64,000 bases of DNA, from NCBI RefSeq assembly GCF_026015625.1, contig NZ_JAPDVG010000001.1, positions 496,001 through 560,000 on the forward strand. Reading direction: 5' to 3'. Source of the stretch: Segatella copri. GTDB lineage: Bacteria > Bacteroidota > Bacteroidia > Bacteroidales > Bacteroidaceae. A program made the translations under genes and the position numbers. A model generated the notes under the pieces. That model did not search any database. It saw only the letters and a program-made list of their open reading frames with translations, and was not told where the DNA came from. Below, piece after piece: positions 36,010 to 45,536 of the stretch; position 1 is the first letter of the stretch, and each line of letters opens with the position of its first letter.

Positions 36010-38259
36010 ATGATGAAAACAGAATGGAGAGGTTTCAAAGGAAACATGTGGCAGAGTGAAGTGAATCTTCGTGATTTCATTCAGAACAACTACACTTGTT
36101 ATGACGGCGATGAGTCGTTCCTTGCAGAACCAACTCAGGCAACTAACACCCTTTGGGGTATGTTGAAGGAACTCCAGAAGGAGGAGCGCGCCAAGGGTGG
36201 TGTGCTTGATATGGAAACAGAAATCGTTTCAGGATTGACAGCTTACGGTGCTGCTTATATCGGTGAAGGTACAAAGGATTTGGAGAAGGTAGTTGGTCTG
36301 CAGACCGATAAGCCTTTGAAGCGTGCCTTCATGCCTTACGGTGGTATCAAGATGGCGGAGCAGGCTTGTACAACATATGGCTATCAGCCATCTGAGAAGC
36401 TCCACGAAATCTTCCACAAGTATTGCAAAACTCATAATGATGGCGTATTCGATGCTTATACTCCAGAGATGAAGCTCGTTCGCCATAACCACATTCTTAC
36501 CGGTCTTCCTGATACTTATGGTCGTGGACGTATCGTAGGTGACTACCGTCGTGTAGCCCTCTATGGTATCGACTTCCTCATCGAGGAGAAGAAGAACGAC
36601 CTCGCTAACATGGGCGACCGTGAGATGATTGACGAAGTTATCCGTCTTCGTGAAGAGGTTGCTATGCAGATTAAGGCGCTCAAGGGCTTGAAGGAGATGG
36701 CTCAGTTGTATGGTTACGACATCTCTCAGCCTGCCAAAAACGCTCGTGAGGCTGTTCAGTGGTTGTACTTCGGTTACCTCGGAGCTGTGAAGACTCAGAA
36801 TGGTGCTGCGATGTCTGTAGGCCGTATCTCTACATTCCTCGACATCTATATCCAGCGCGACTTGAACGAGGGTACTCTTACCGAGGATGAGGCTCAGGAG
36901 CTCATCGACCACTTGGTAATGAAGTTCCGTATGGTTAAGTTCGCCCGTATCCCTTCTTACAACGAGCTCTTCACCGGCGACCCAGTTTGGGCTACTCTCG
37001 AGGTAGGTGGTATGGGGCAGGATGGCCGCTCAATGGTTACCAAGAACGACTTCCGTTTCCTCCACACATTGGAGAACATGGGTCCTTCACCAGAGCCAAA
37101 CCTCACTGTACTCTATAGCTCTCGCTTGCCAAAGGCATTCAAGCACTACGCTTCTCTCATCTCTGTAAAGACAAGCTCTATCCAGTATGAGAACGACGAT
37201 GTAATGCGCCCAGTTTGGGGTGACGACTATAGCATCTGCTGCTGTGTATCTGCTACACAGACAGGTAAGGAGATGCAGTTCTTCGGTGCCCGTGCCAACT
37301 TGGCTAAGTGCTTGACCTACGCTGTATCTGGCGGTGTTGATTCAAAGACACGTGAGCAGTGCGGTCCTAAGTATCGCGCCGTTGAGGGTGATGTGTTGAC
37401 ATACGAGGAGTTCATGCCACGTTTCATGGATATGATGGACTGGTTGGCTGGCGTTTATGTGAAGACATTGAACCTCATCCACTACATGCACGATAAGTAC
37501 TTCTACGAGGCAGCAGAGTTGGCGCTCATCGATACAGATGTTCGTCGTACTTTTGCTACAGGTATTGCTGGTTTCAGCCACGTGGTTGATTCTATCTCAG
37601 CTATCAAGTATGCCAAGGTAAACATCGTCCGTGATGAGACCGGTTTCCCTCTCAGCTTCAAGACCGAGGGCGACTTCCCACGTTACGGTAACGATGATGA
37701 GCGTGCTGATGAGATTGCAGTATGGTTGCTCAAGACCTTCATGAACATGATCAAGAAGCATCATACATACCGCAATTCTGAGCCTACTACATCTATCCTG
37801 ACTATCACATCAAATGTAGTATACGGTAAGTACACCAGCAACATGCCTGATGGTCGTCCAGCCGGTGCTCCATTGGCTCCAGGTGCTAACCCATCTTACG
37901 GTGCAGAGAAGAACGGTCTTTTGGCTTCATTGAACTCAGTAGCTAAGTTGCCATACGAGTATGCTCTTGATGGTATCTCTAATACTCAGACCATCAGTCC
38001 AGGTGCTCTCGGTCACAACGATGAGGAGCGTGCCCAGACATTGGTAGGTGTATTGGATGGTTACTTCAACCAGGGTTCTCACCACCTGAACGTGAACGTA
38101 TTCGGTATCGACAAGCTCAAGGATGCTATGGAGCACCCAGAGAAGGAAGAGTACCAGAACTTCACCATCCGTGTAAGTGGTTACGCAGTTAAGTTCATCG
38201 ACTTGACACGTGAGCAGCAGCTCGACGTAATCGCTCGTCAGGCTCACGAGAGACTCTAA
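36010..38259 (+). CDS. pflB: Formate C-acetyltransferase (pyruvate formate-lyase)
   Basis: 749 residues, normal length. A glycyl-radical enzyme that splits pyruvate with CoA into formate and acetyl-CoA in anaerobes. The active-site cysteines lie in [14 protein letters not shown], and the glycyl radical site in RVSGYAVKF (Gly724). Codon bias is strong, fitting high expression. The next ATG (36013) is an alternative start. A terminator separates pflB from the downstream microprotein genes and pflA. Confidence 0.96.
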   Translation: MMKTEWRGFKGNMWQSEVNLRDFIQNNYTCYDGDESFLAEPTQATNTLWGMLKELQKEERAKGGVLDMETEIVSGLTAYGAAYIGEGTKDLEKVVGLQTDKPLKRAFMPYGGIKMAEQACTTYGYQPSEKLHEIFHKYCKTHNDGVFDAYTPEMKLVRHNHILTGLPDTYGRGRIVGDYRRVALYGIDFLIEEKKNDLANMGDREMIDEVIRLREEVAMQIKALKGLKEMAQLYGYDISQPAKNAREAVQWLYFGYLGAVKTQNGAAMSVGRISTFLDIYIQRDLNEGTLTEDEAQELIDHLVMKFRMVKFARIPSYNELFTGDPVWATLEVGGMGQDGRSMVTKNDFRFLHTLENMGPSPEPNLTVLYSSRLPKAFKHYASLISVKTSSIQYENDDVMRPVWGDDYSICCCVSATQTGKEMQFFGARANLAKCLTYAVSGGVDSKTREQCGPKYRAVEGDVLTYEEFMPRFMDMMDWLAGVYVKTLNLIHYMHDKYFYEAAELALIDTDVRRTFATGIAGFSHVVDSISAIKYAKVNIVRDETGFPLSFKTEGDFPRYGNDDERADEIAVWLLKTFMNMIKKHHTYRNSEPTTSILTITSNVVYGKYTSNMPDGRPAGAPLAPGANPSYGAEKNGLLASLNSVAKLPYEYALDGISNTQTISPGALGHNDEERAQTLVGVLDGYFNQGSHHLNVNVFGIDKLKDAMEHPEKEEYQNFTIRVSGYAVKFIDLTREQQLDVIARQAHERL

Positions 38260-38320
38260 GGAAGTGAAGAATGAAGAGGGAAGAGTGAAGATTTCTCTTG
38301 TCTCTTTGTAACATATAGAT

Positions 38321-38364
38321 TGCCCGCTAGATTTTCTTTCCGAGGATATTTAGCGGGCATTTTA
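38321..38364 (+). terminator. pflB terminator
   Basis: 9-bp GC-rich stem (38321-38329 with 38351-38359) with a T-rich tail, ~60 bases after the pflB stop. Confidence 0.65.
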
Positions 38365-38407
38365 GCTTATTTAACTGCAAAATAGAGCAAGATATTGATA
38401 AATTTAC

Positions 38408-38415
38408 TATCTTTG
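38408..38415 (+). promoter_or_regulatory. -7 element very close to the start codon at 38420
   Basis: TATCTTTG ends only four bases before the ATG, so the transcript may start at or next to the ATG (leaderless or nearly so). Confidence 0.5.
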
Positions 38416-38419
38416 CGGT

Positions 38420-38647
38420 ATGAAATTTAATATAGAACAAAAAACAACTCTTTGGAGTGAGGGAGGAAAATTTTGCTTGGATTTAGCCAAACTGATATTT
38501 GGTGGTATCATCCTGGCAAGTATTATGAAGAAGGATATCGATACAGGGAAACTTTTAGTTTTTGGTGCTCTAATAACTTTGTTTCTTGCTGTATGTGGAT
38601 TCTTTTTAATATTGATGTCTAAAGATAACAAAAAGAAAGGAAAATAA
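38420..38647 (+). CDS. 75-residue two-helix membrane protein (DUF6722-like)
   Basis: Two predicted helices (about 23-38 and 48-66) between an amphipathic N-terminus and a strongly basic tail (KDNKKKGK). Same length and layout as the protein at 13679, and likewise followed by one-helix microprotein genes. No in-frame start precedes it and the next Met (about residue 36) would remove the first helix. Function unknown. The position between pflB and pflA suggests, but does not show, a link to anaerobic pyruvate metabolism. Confidence 0.6.
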   Translation: MKFNIEQKTTLWSEGGKFCLDLAKLIFGGIILASIMKKDIDTGKLLVFGALITLFLAVCGFFLILMSKDNKKKGK

Positions 38648-38649
38648 AT

Positions 38650-38742
38650 ATGGAACTATTGGTATTTATGGGATTTTTTGCTTTGCTTGCAGGTGGGTTT
38701 ACCCTATGGGCATATATTGATTATCGTAAAATGCAGGCTTAA
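38650..38742 (+). CDS. 30-residue single-helix membrane microprotein
   Basis: ATG two bases after the previous stop. One hydrophobic helix (LLVFMGFFALLAGGFTLWAY) then IDYRKMQA. It aligns with the next microprotein: both end LW-x-Y/I-x-D-x-RK-x-A (with small gaps). That two adjacent tiny frames share a sequence pattern is strong evidence they are coding. Function unknown. Confidence 0.55.
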   Translation: MELLVFMGFFALLAGGFTLWAYIDYRKMQA

Positions 38743-38785
38743 GTGGGCTTCTTGTTTTTAATCATTTCTAAAAAGATAAAATAAT

Positions 38786-38875
38786 ATGGGTGTATTTCTT
38801 TTTTTAGGTGTTATAGCCTTATTTATGAGTCTTTTTGCATTGTGGGGAATATATGATCTTCGAAAGAATGCATAA
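38786..38875 (+). CDS. 29-residue single-helix membrane microprotein
   Basis: ATG at 38786; product has the helix FLFLGVIALFMSLFALW then GIYDLRKNA. It is a homolog of the 30-residue microprotein 43 bases upstream. Its end overlaps the start of pflA (ATG at 38853 or 38868), implying translational coupling. Confidence 0.55.
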   Translation: MGVFLFLGVIALFMSLFALWGIYDLRKNA

Positions 38876-39599
38876 GGGTTTTGTTCACAGCATAGAGAGC
38901 TTTGGTTCTGTAGATGGACCAGGCATTAGGTTTTTGATTTTCCTGCAGGGTTGCCCCATGCGCTGCCAGTTCTGCCATAACCCGGATTCATGGAAGATGG
39001 GAGTGGGAGAGGAGTGGAGTGCCGATGACCTGTTGGATAAGGCAGAGAGATTCAAAAGTTATTGGGGAGACAAGGGCGGTATTACTGTAAGTGGTGGAGA
39101 AGCCCTGATGCAGATAGACTTTCTCATCGAACTTTTCGAGAAAGCCCATCAGCGTGGCATCAACACTTGTCTTGATACATCAGCGCAACCATTTAGGAAA
39201 GAGGGTGCTTTCTCCGATAAATTCGAGCGTCTGATGACCGTCACAGATACTGTTCTTCTTGATATCAAGCATATCAACGATGAAGAGCATCGTAAACTCA
39301 CCCGCCATTCTAATGTAAACATACTGGATTGTGCACGATATTTAAGCGAGATACACAAACCAGTATGGATTCGTCACGTCCTGATTCCAGGTATTACCGA
39401 CAAGGATGAATACCTCTATCAGTTGCGCGATTTCCTCTCAACACTCTCTAATATTGAGCGTATAGATGTCTTACCTTATCATACGATGGGTATCTACAAG
39501 TATGAGAAACTAGGTATTGCCTACCCGTTGGAAGGCATAGATCCTCCTACTAGTAATCGTATAACTCATGCAGAAGCAATCTTGCAAGAGGCACTTTAG
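38853..39599 (+). CDS. pflA: Pyruvate formate-lyase-activating enzyme
   Basis: A radical-SAM enzyme of ~248 residues that installs the glycyl radical on PflB. The cluster motif is GCPMRCQFCHNP (CxxxCxxC), followed by GGITVSGGEALMQ. An alternative ATG at 38868 gives MHKGFVHSIESFGSVDGPG, which lines up better with known PflA starts; both overlap the upstream microprotein. A TTG further upstream (38835) is unlikely. Its stop overlaps the convergent response regulator stop by 4 bases. Confidence 0.93.
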   Translation: MIFERMHKGFVHSIESFGSVDGPGIRFLIFLQGCPMRCQFCHNPDSWKMGVGEEWSADDLLDKAERFKSYWGDKGGITVSGGEALMQIDFLIELFEKAHQRGINTCLDTSAQPFRKEGAFSDKFERLMTVTDTVLLDIKHINDEEHRKLTRHSNVNILDCARYLSEIHKPVWIRHVLIPGITDKDEYLYQLRDFLSTLSNIERIDVLPYHTMGIYKYEKLGIAYPLEGIDPPTSNRITHAEAILQEAL

Positions 39600-39979
39600 C
39601 CTCTTGCAAGACTGCTTAGATGAGCGTCTAGCGAACTGGTGAGACGGGCTTTGATGATAGGCTTTGTGATGTAGTCGTTTACTCCAAGCTCGTAGCATTC
39701 ATCCACATTATCCTTGTTGCTTAACAGGGAAACCACGATGATGACCATTTCACTTTTCGAGTATTTAGAGCGTACATGGTCTATTACGTCCCACCCATTT
39801 ACATGTGGCATCATCAAGTCGAGCAGTATCACGTGCGGCTTGAATGTGTCAATCAGTTCAATGGCTTCTTTTCCGCCATTTGCAGTTTTCACGTCGATGT
39901 CAAAGTCCTTTATCATTTCAGAGATAGTTTCAATATTTTCTGAAATATCATCGACGATTAGCACTTTGTTCTTTTCCAT
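39596..39979 (-). CDS. Single-domain response regulator
   Basis: 127 residues: a CheY-like receiver domain with no output domain. Acidic pocket Asp10/Asp11 (LIVDD), phosphoacceptor Asp54 (HVILLDLMMP), switch Ser84 and Lys106 (YITKP). It lies 45 bases downstream of the nucleotide-sugar dehydrogenase on the same strand, last in the polysaccharide locus. A receiver alone usually acts by protein contact, so it may control the synthase complex after translation. No histidine kinase is nearby. Confidence 0.88.
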   Translation of the reverse strand: MEKNKVLIVDDISENIETISEMIKDFDIDVKTANGGKEAIELIDTFKPHVILLDLMMPHVNGWDVIDHVRSKYSKSEMVIIVVSLLSNKDNVDECYELGVNDYITKPIIKARLTSSLDAHLSSLARG

Positions 39980-40024
39980 TTTTCACTGGTCTATTTTATG
40001 TAGGTTCTTTCCGATCTTGAAGGT

Positions 40025-41281
40025 CTAGTTTCTTGGCTTGTGAATGCCGTAGATGTCGCACATGAATCCTTTATCAGTGATTAGATTGTTCATGTCGATA
40101 CTGTCGAACATCTTGTGATGAGTACCGATTACCACAATCTGATACTCTTTTTCCAGAACTTTAGGATCATCTGTCACCTTGATGTTATATTCTTCTTTTA
40201 CTTCCTCTACATCTACCAATGGATCGTAGAGTGTGGTTTTGTAACCTGCTCCTACCAGGTTGATATAGAGATCGGCTACTTTTGTGTTTCTGATATCATC
40301 GCTGTCTGGCTTGAACGAGAAGCCGAGAATCAGCACGTTAGTCTCCGGAGCCTTGAACTTTCTGTTTTCAGATGCATTCTTTATCTTTCCTGCCATCCAT
40401 ACCGCCATCTGCTCATTAACCTCGCGGGCTGTAGAGAGCAGCGATGGTACCACGTCAACCTCCTGTGCCTTGTTAATCAGGTAGTATGGGTCTACCGCGA
40501 TGCAGTGGCCGCCAACGAGTCCTGGAGTAGCTGGCACGAAGTTCCATTTTGTGCTAGCTGCCGCCGTTACGTCTTCAATGTTGATGTTCATCTTGTCGAA
40601 AATCTTTTCCATCTCGTTGAAGAAGGCTATCTGTATGTCTCTCTGGCAGTTCTCCATCAGTTTACATGCCTCTGCTATTCTGATACTCTTCGCCTTGTAG
40701 GTGCCATGGGTAAGTACTGAAGCATAGAGGCTGTCGATGATAGCTGCTGCTTCGGGTGTAGAACCGCTGGTAACCTTCACGATGTTCTCGATGGTATGAA
40801 CCGTATCGCCCGGATTGATGCGCTCTGGCGAGAAGCCTACAAAGAAACTCTGGTTCAATTTCAATCCTGATGTAGATGCCAGTAATGGGGCACAAACCTC
40901 TTCTGTCAGACCTGGGTAAACGGTACTCTCGTAGACTACGATATCACCTTCTTTCAGAATCTTGCCAACCTCAGCAGTTGCATTGCGCACGCAACTGATG
41001 TCTGGCTTGTTCGATTTGTTAACCGGTGTCGGTACAGCGATGATATACACGTTACACTTCTTCAGGTCATCAATATTGCTGGTCAGTTTCAGTCCCTGTT
41101 CCAAAGCTTTGGATACAGGTCTGTTGTCTTCCATCGTGCTTTTGGCTAACTTGGCTACCTTCTCAGCTTTGATGTCATAACCCCATGTATCGTATTTCTT
41201 TGAGAATAAGCATGCCAGTGGAGTACCAACATACCCTAATCCTATTACTCCAATCTTAAACTCAAAAGACTTGTTTATCAT
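40025..41281 (-). CDS. Nucleotide-sugar (UDP-hexose/HexNAc) 6-dehydrogenase
   Basis: 418 residues. NAD-binding Rossmann motif GVIGLGYVGT (11-20), central helix KLMENCQRDIQIAF with the catalytic Lys207, catalytic Cys260 in GLVGGHCIAVDPYYL, and a C-terminal UDP-binding domain with LGFSFKPDSDDIRNTK. The sequence resembles TviB/WbpA-type UDP-GlcNAc(A) dehydrogenases more than UDP-glucose dehydrogenases (my judgement). It makes a UDP-uronic acid, the presumed donor for the neighbouring synthase. Confidence 0.88.
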   Translation of the reverse strand: MINKSFEFKIGVIGLGYVGTPLACLFSKKYDTWGYDIKAEKVAKLAKSTMEDNRPVSKALEQGLKLTSNIDDLKKCNVYIIAVPTPVNKSNKPDISCVRNATAEVGKILKEGDIVVYESTVYPGLTEEVCAPLLASTSGLKLNQSFFVGFSPERINPGDTVHTIENIVKVTSGSTPEAAAIIDSLYASVLTHGTYKAKSIRIAEACKLMENCQRDIQIAFFNEMEKIFDKMNINIEDVTAAASTKWNFVPATPGLVGGHCIAVDPYYLINKAQEVDVVPSLLSTAREVNEQMAVWMAGKIKNASENRKFKAPETNVLILGFSFKPDSDDIRNTKVADLYINLVGAGYKTTLYDPLVDVEEVKEEYNIKVTDDPKVLEKEYQIVVIGTHHKMFDSIDMNNLITDKGFMCDIYGIHKPRN

Positions 41282-41370
41282 ATACTATATTCTGTTTATG
41301 TTTTATTATGTTATTTCTTTTATTGGGAGCTCCCTGCTGTATGTACGTTACAGCAAGTAACTCGGATCTT

Positions 41371-42687
41371 TTAGATTCCTTCAAGCTGAGCATAGCGCGA
41401 AGTCTTCTCAGGGTTCCATGCGTCCTTGTAAGAACGGCGGAAGAAGAATTCTTGCAGATGAGCCGACAGACGGGCGATACGCAGGAAATAACCTGTATAA
41501 GGCGACATCAGTGGCAGATATCTGTAAAGGAACCACACGTCTTTCTTTCTTTCTGAAACCATCAGTACAAGGAGGAAGGCAAGCTGCGAGAAGCATACTC
41601 TGATAAAGTAGCCCAGCGCCAGCACCTCGATGATGTGCGTGTTAAACGTGATGGCGAGCTTGATGATGTACCACAACCACAGAAAATTGAGGAAGCAGTC
41701 GAAAACCACACTCTCCATGTTGGATAACCAGTTAAGGATACTCCAGTTCTTGGTAGGCAACAGAATGTCGGCATGCTTGCGTAGACGGAATCTCACGAAC
41801 GAGCGCGACCATCTGATGCGCTGATGATACAGCTTGTACCATTTGGTAGGCACATTGGTCATACAGATGGCATCTTCGGCAAATTTCACTTTATATCCGG
41901 CTTTGCGGATCTTCTGTGTCAGGTCACCGTCCAGTCCCGGTCCTATGTCCCAATAGCCCACTTCCTTCAGCGTCTTTCTTTCGAAGGCTCCAAATGCTCC
42001 CGAAATGATGTGGTAGATACCCAGTTCGCTGGTTACGATACGTCCCACCTGTATTCGCTTCAGGTATTCGAAAGCCTGCAGCGATGAGCAGATGGTTTCC
42101 TTGTAGTTGCGTACCTTCACGCATCCTCCTACGCCTTTTACCATTCCGTCGATGTAGAAGGGGAGTAGAATCTTCTCCAGTGCATCACGGTCGAGCGAAG
42201 AGTCGGCATCCAGACATACGATGTATTTGCCTTTTGCCATCTGGGCTCCATAGTTGCTGGCGGCAGCTTTACCGCCTCTTGTATCCAACCTCAGGTAGTG
42301 GGTGATATACCCGGCTCGGTAGAGGTCGTTACAAATCAGTTTGGTGTCGTCGTCGCTACCATCGTCTACCACGATGATTTCGTAGTTGCGGTAGGTTTGC
42401 TCAGCCAGCGAGTTCACCATTTTGAATATATGTTTGCCTTCGTTCTTTCCCGGTACGAGGATGCTGATAAGCGGATTTTCGCGGTACAGGAAGTACTTGG
42501 CATATTCTTTCTCTTTATCTATCTGGTTTCTCTTCATCAGTCGGTTTCCGATTACGAGATATTCCAGGATATAATATCTTGGCATCTCGATGAAGAAGAG
42601 AAACCAGTAGGTATTCACGATACTGCTAAACGATAGCGTGCTGATCCAGTCGAAGAAATCGTTCAGATGTTCTGCTATGCTAAACAT
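41371..42687 (-). CDS. Membrane GT2 polysaccharide synthase (BcsA/Alg8/PgaC-like)
   Basis: 438 residues. An N-terminal hydrophobic segment (about 19-45), a GT2 core (ISILVPGKNEG 74-84, VVDDGSDD 106-113, DADSS 160-164), a DGD at 253-255 where processive synthases often have TED, and QRIRW (289-293), the Q/RxxRW motif of processive enzymes. Three or four C-terminal helices follow (about 320-410). Processive synthases polymerise and move the chain across the inner membrane. Donor and product are unknown; a uronic acid donor is suggested by the next gene. Confidence 0.85.
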   Translation of the reverse strand: MFSIAEHLNDFFDWISTLSFSSIVNTYWFLFFIEMPRYYILEYLVIGNRLMKRNQIDKEKEYAKYFLYRENPLISILVPGKNEGKHIFKMVNSLAEQTYRNYEIIVVDDGSDDDTKLICNDLYRAGYITHYLRLDTRGGKAAASNYGAQMAKGKYIVCLDADSSLDRDALEKILLPFYIDGMVKGVGGCVKVRNYKETICSSLQAFEYLKRIQVGRIVTSELGIYHIISGAFGAFERKTLKEVGYWDIGPGLDGDLTQKIRKAGYKVKFAEDAICMTNVPTKWYKLYHQRIRWSRSFVRFRLRKHADILLPTKNWSILNWLSNMESVVFDCFLNFLWLWYIIKLAITFNTHIIEVLALGYFIRVCFSQLAFLLVLMVSERKKDVWFLYRYLPLMSPYTGYFLRIARLSAHLQEFFFRRSYKDAWNPEKTSRYAQLEGI

Positions 42688-42713
42688 ACGCTTTTCCCTT
42701 TCTTCTTGATGGC

Positions 42714-44333
42714 TTATCTCAGCACGGTGAGCGCCAAGAGGGCCATGATTATGAGTATACCTGCGATGGTGACAAGGATGGCAACGAGTTTCTTGTAGAG
42801 CACGATGCGTTTCTGTATCTTGTCGTTTTCATCTTCCTTCGGCTCCGTATCAAGCAGCTCTTCCTGCGGCTGCACCAATTTCTCTTCTTCCTTCATCAGA
42901 GGTTCCTCTGAGTAGCGGCAGTAGTCGTCTGGAGTCATATCCACATATTGCAGTTTGTTGAAGAACTCGTCATAGTTGTTGGCGATGGTCTTCGCCTTGG
43001 TTTCCAGCATGCTGCAGATAATCTCGTCCGGTTCTATCGAGTTGGCCACCTTTCTGATGGCTACCGACATCTCCTTGCTCAGTTTCTGCTGAGCCTCTTC
43101 TACCGTTTCTTCATGCTCATAGAGGGTAGAGGATACGTAGAAGATATTGTTGTTGTAAGACACCTTGTGATTGGAGAAGATTCTACAGAGCTTGCCCTGT
43201 ATGCTTTCCTTTATCTTTACGGTATCCTTGTTTTCATCTATAATCCATATCTTGCCTACCATGACCGAGAGTTCATCCTTGCGGTAGGTTTCCATCAGCT
43301 GGCGTCGCAGTCGGTTTATCAGCAGGTAATATTCCATGAAGTTATCATAGATGTTCACCATGCTGTTGAACATGATGTTGCCGCTGGTCAGTGCTCTGAT
43401 TCCTTCTTCTGTTATCTCGAAGTCCTCAACGTCTCGTGGCACCAGGGCGTTTACCGGATAGGTGCTCTGGCAGTAGCAGCAGGTTGACTTGGTGATAGGC
43501 GAGGTAAACGAGTTCTCGCAGTCGTTGCAGGTATATACCACGGCTGGTCTGTCATAGTCAACACCGATGTGGCGAAGTTTCTTGTGACACTTCGGACAGA
43601 TGAGCATACCGCCCACATTGTAGCTGCTTTCCGGCGATACGTTGGCGCAGCTGAAGTGGTGGATGATGTTCTGTATCTTCAGGTTCGAACTTCCGCACTT
43701 CGGACAGCACTCAGTATAGAGAAGGTGAGAGTGGTTGCACTTAGGGCAGAGGTGCTCCTTGAGCAGGAAGCGGTGAATGCGCAGTGATCCGAACTCCACC
43801 ATAGTGTCGATGAACATGAACATCTCGTTGAGATGGAAGAGACCCATACTGTGATAGTGTTCGAAGATTGGGTTGATATATCCCAAAGACGATTTCTCCA
43901 GCAGTCGGTGTCCCATGATTCGCTGGTCTCTTGAGAGCAGGTATCTCAGAATATTGGCAAAGAGCTGGTTAGGCTGTGTAGGACGGCTTGTTTCGCTTTT
44001 TACACCAAACTTCTGTCTTGCCAGCTTGATTTTGTCTATAATCTCGTATACCTTCTCATTGTTCATGTCGCTCACATAGGCATCGACGATATAGTCGATG
44101 ATCTGTTCCTTTCCCGATAACGCCGTATTGGCGAATATCGGTTTGTAGCTACATTTCCACGATAAGATTGGACTGGCTCCAAACAGTATAGCATGGAATG
44201 CACGCTCACTCTTCGTATTGATGTAAATACAATCGAAGTAGTCGGGCTGGATGTCCGGTGTCGAGTCGATATCTATATAGCTATCGATGGTGAGCACCAT
44301 ATCTCCACGTTTGTTTCTTCTAAGTCCAATCAT
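42714..44333 (-). CDS. Multi-zinc-ribbon membrane protein, TackOD1-like
   Basis: 539 residues. A central cysteine-rich region has paired motifs CPKC (196-199), CCPKC (209-213), Cys229 in HHFSCA, CPKC (246-249), CNDC (269-272) and CCYC (285-288): two or three zinc ribbons. LRHIGVDYDRP within it matches my memory of the TackOD1 domain, proposed as a signalling output module. A predicted helical region follows, then an acidic stretch and one C-terminal membrane helix (about 512-536). It lies between the adaptor and synthase genes (gaps 3 and 26 bases). I infer a cytoplasmic regulator or scaffold of the synthase. Confidence 0.65.
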   Translation of the reverse strand: MIGLRRNKRGDMVLTIDSYIDIDSTPDIQPDYFDCIYINTKSERAFHAILFGASPILSWKCSYKPIFANTALSGKEQIIDYIVDAYVSDMNNEKVYEIIDKIKLARQKFGVKSETSRPTQPNQLFANILRYLLSRDQRIMGHRLLEKSSLGYINPIFEHYHSMGLFHLNEMFMFIDTMVEFGSLRIHRFLLKEHLCPKCNHSHLLYTECCPKCGSSNLKIQNIIHHFSCANVSPESSYNVGGMLICPKCHKKLRHIGVDYDRPAVVYTCNDCENSFTSPITKSTCCYCQSTYPVNALVPRDVEDFEITEEGIRALTSGNIMFNSMVNIYDNFMEYYLLINRLRRQLMETYRKDELSVMVGKIWIIDENKDTVKIKESIQGKLCRIFSNHKVSYNNNIFYVSSTLYEHEETVEEAQQKLSKEMSVAIRKVANSIEPDEIICSMLETKAKTIANNYDEFFNKLQYVDMTPDDYCRYSEEPLMKEEEKLVQPQEELLDTEPKEDENDKIQKRIVLYKKLVAILVTIAGILIIMALLALTVLR

Positions 44334-44336
44334 TCT

Positions 44337-45518
44337 TTATTTCTTTTGTTCTTGATGATTATTGGTGTCGCTCGAAATCATGTTGCTTCGCTTCACGTTT
44401 TCGTTCTTGCCCACTGGGACGGTGTACATCGGCAGCGGCTTCGGATCGAGCATGGCACCAATCTTGTTCACTCTTATTCTTACCGGCAGTCTGTTGCTCA
44501 TTACCCATGCCGGAACTCTCTGGTTCGGGTTCAGGGTGAAGACGGCAACCACTGCGTTGGCATCATGCGAGAAGTTACTCTGCAGATGCTTTGGTATTTC
44601 CTCTACTCTCAGACCTACCATCTGCAACTTAGCCTGCAGTTCCAGGTCTTTGTTGATGATGATGTCTGCATCGTCAGGGCTTTCCATATACTTCACCATG
44701 TCGTTTGGTACGTATGCGATTACGCCCAGATGACAGTCTGCATAGTCGGTATGCTGGATAACCATCACCTCCTCGCTTTTGAACACCAGTGTCTTGTCGC
44801 TCACATTGATTTTTGAGATGTAGGCATCGGCTGGTGCACAGCAGTAGTGTATCAGACCAGGGTTGTATATGCTAGTGTTGGAGTAAGGCATGGAAGCATT
44901 TGCTCTGCCGGCTCCTCTACGGCTCATGAAGTTATAGGTGGTGTTCTTAGCCTGTGCGTAGATTTCCACCTTGTTAGCCTGCTTTCTCAGTTCTTCTTCT
45001 ACCTCGGCAATCTCGGCATCCAGTTCATTTCGCTTGGTGTTGTCGGTAAGACCGTAGTAGATGTCCGAACTTTCAGATGCTTTCTGTTTTCTCAGTTCGG
45101 CAAGTCGGGTACGCAGCACCGGAATCTCCTGCTGGGCGAGTTTAGCCTGTACCTCCATGTCGTGAGTCTCCTTTACGGCTGAAGGCAGAATGTTCGGGTC
45201 GTATTGGTTCACAATATTACCTAGCAGTACATAAGAGTAGAGCGTATCTCCCTTATGTACCACTTCACCCATTTCTTTGTTCACCTTAAGGATATAGATG
45301 TCGTCAACGGCACTGATATGGTTTTCATCGAGGGTTATATAACCGTCGAAGGTTGCCCATATCATACGAGTGACAATATAGTAGGCGGCAAGCACGATAA
45401 CCAACAGGAAGATCAGGGCAAAGATAATCTGCTGTCTGGCAAGGCGGTGACCCTGCGTCTTTAGCAAGTCTGCCATCGCCTGTTCTTGTGGCGTGCCATT
45501 ATATTGGAATTCATTCAT
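44337..45518 (-). CDS. HlyD-like periplasmic adaptor / membrane fusion protein
   Basis: 393 residues. One N-terminal membrane helix (about 31-50, FALIFLLVIVLAAYYIV), a lipoyl-like half motif (SAVDDIYILKVNKEMGEVVHKGDTLYSY), an alpha-helical hairpin (about 115-175, rich in E/K/L heptads) and a C-terminal beta-barrel region. It resembles HlyD/Alg44-type adaptors but has no PilZ domain. Together with the TolC-like protein it would form a periplasmic duct. It starts 18 bases after the TolC-like gene. Confidence 0.82.
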   Translation of the reverse strand: MNEFQYNGTPQEQAMADLLKTQGHRLARQQIIFALIFLLVIVLAAYYIVTRMIWATFDGYITLDENHISAVDDIYILKVNKEMGEVVHKGDTLYSYVLLGNIVNQYDPNILPSAVKETHDMEVQAKLAQQEIPVLRTRLAELRKQKASESSDIYYGLTDNTKRNELDAEIAEVEEELRKQANKVEIYAQAKNTTYNFMSRRGAGRANASMPYSNTSIYNPGLIHYCCAPADAYISKINVSDKTLVFKSEEVMVIQHTDYADCHLGVIAYVPNDMVKYMESPDDADIIINKDLELQAKLQMVGLRVEEIPKHLQSNFSHDANAVVAVFTLNPNQRVPAWVMSNRLPVRIRVNKIGAMLDPKPLPMYTVPVGKNENVKRSNMISSDTNNHQEQKK

Positions 45519-45536
45519 ATTCTGGTTTCCTTACAT

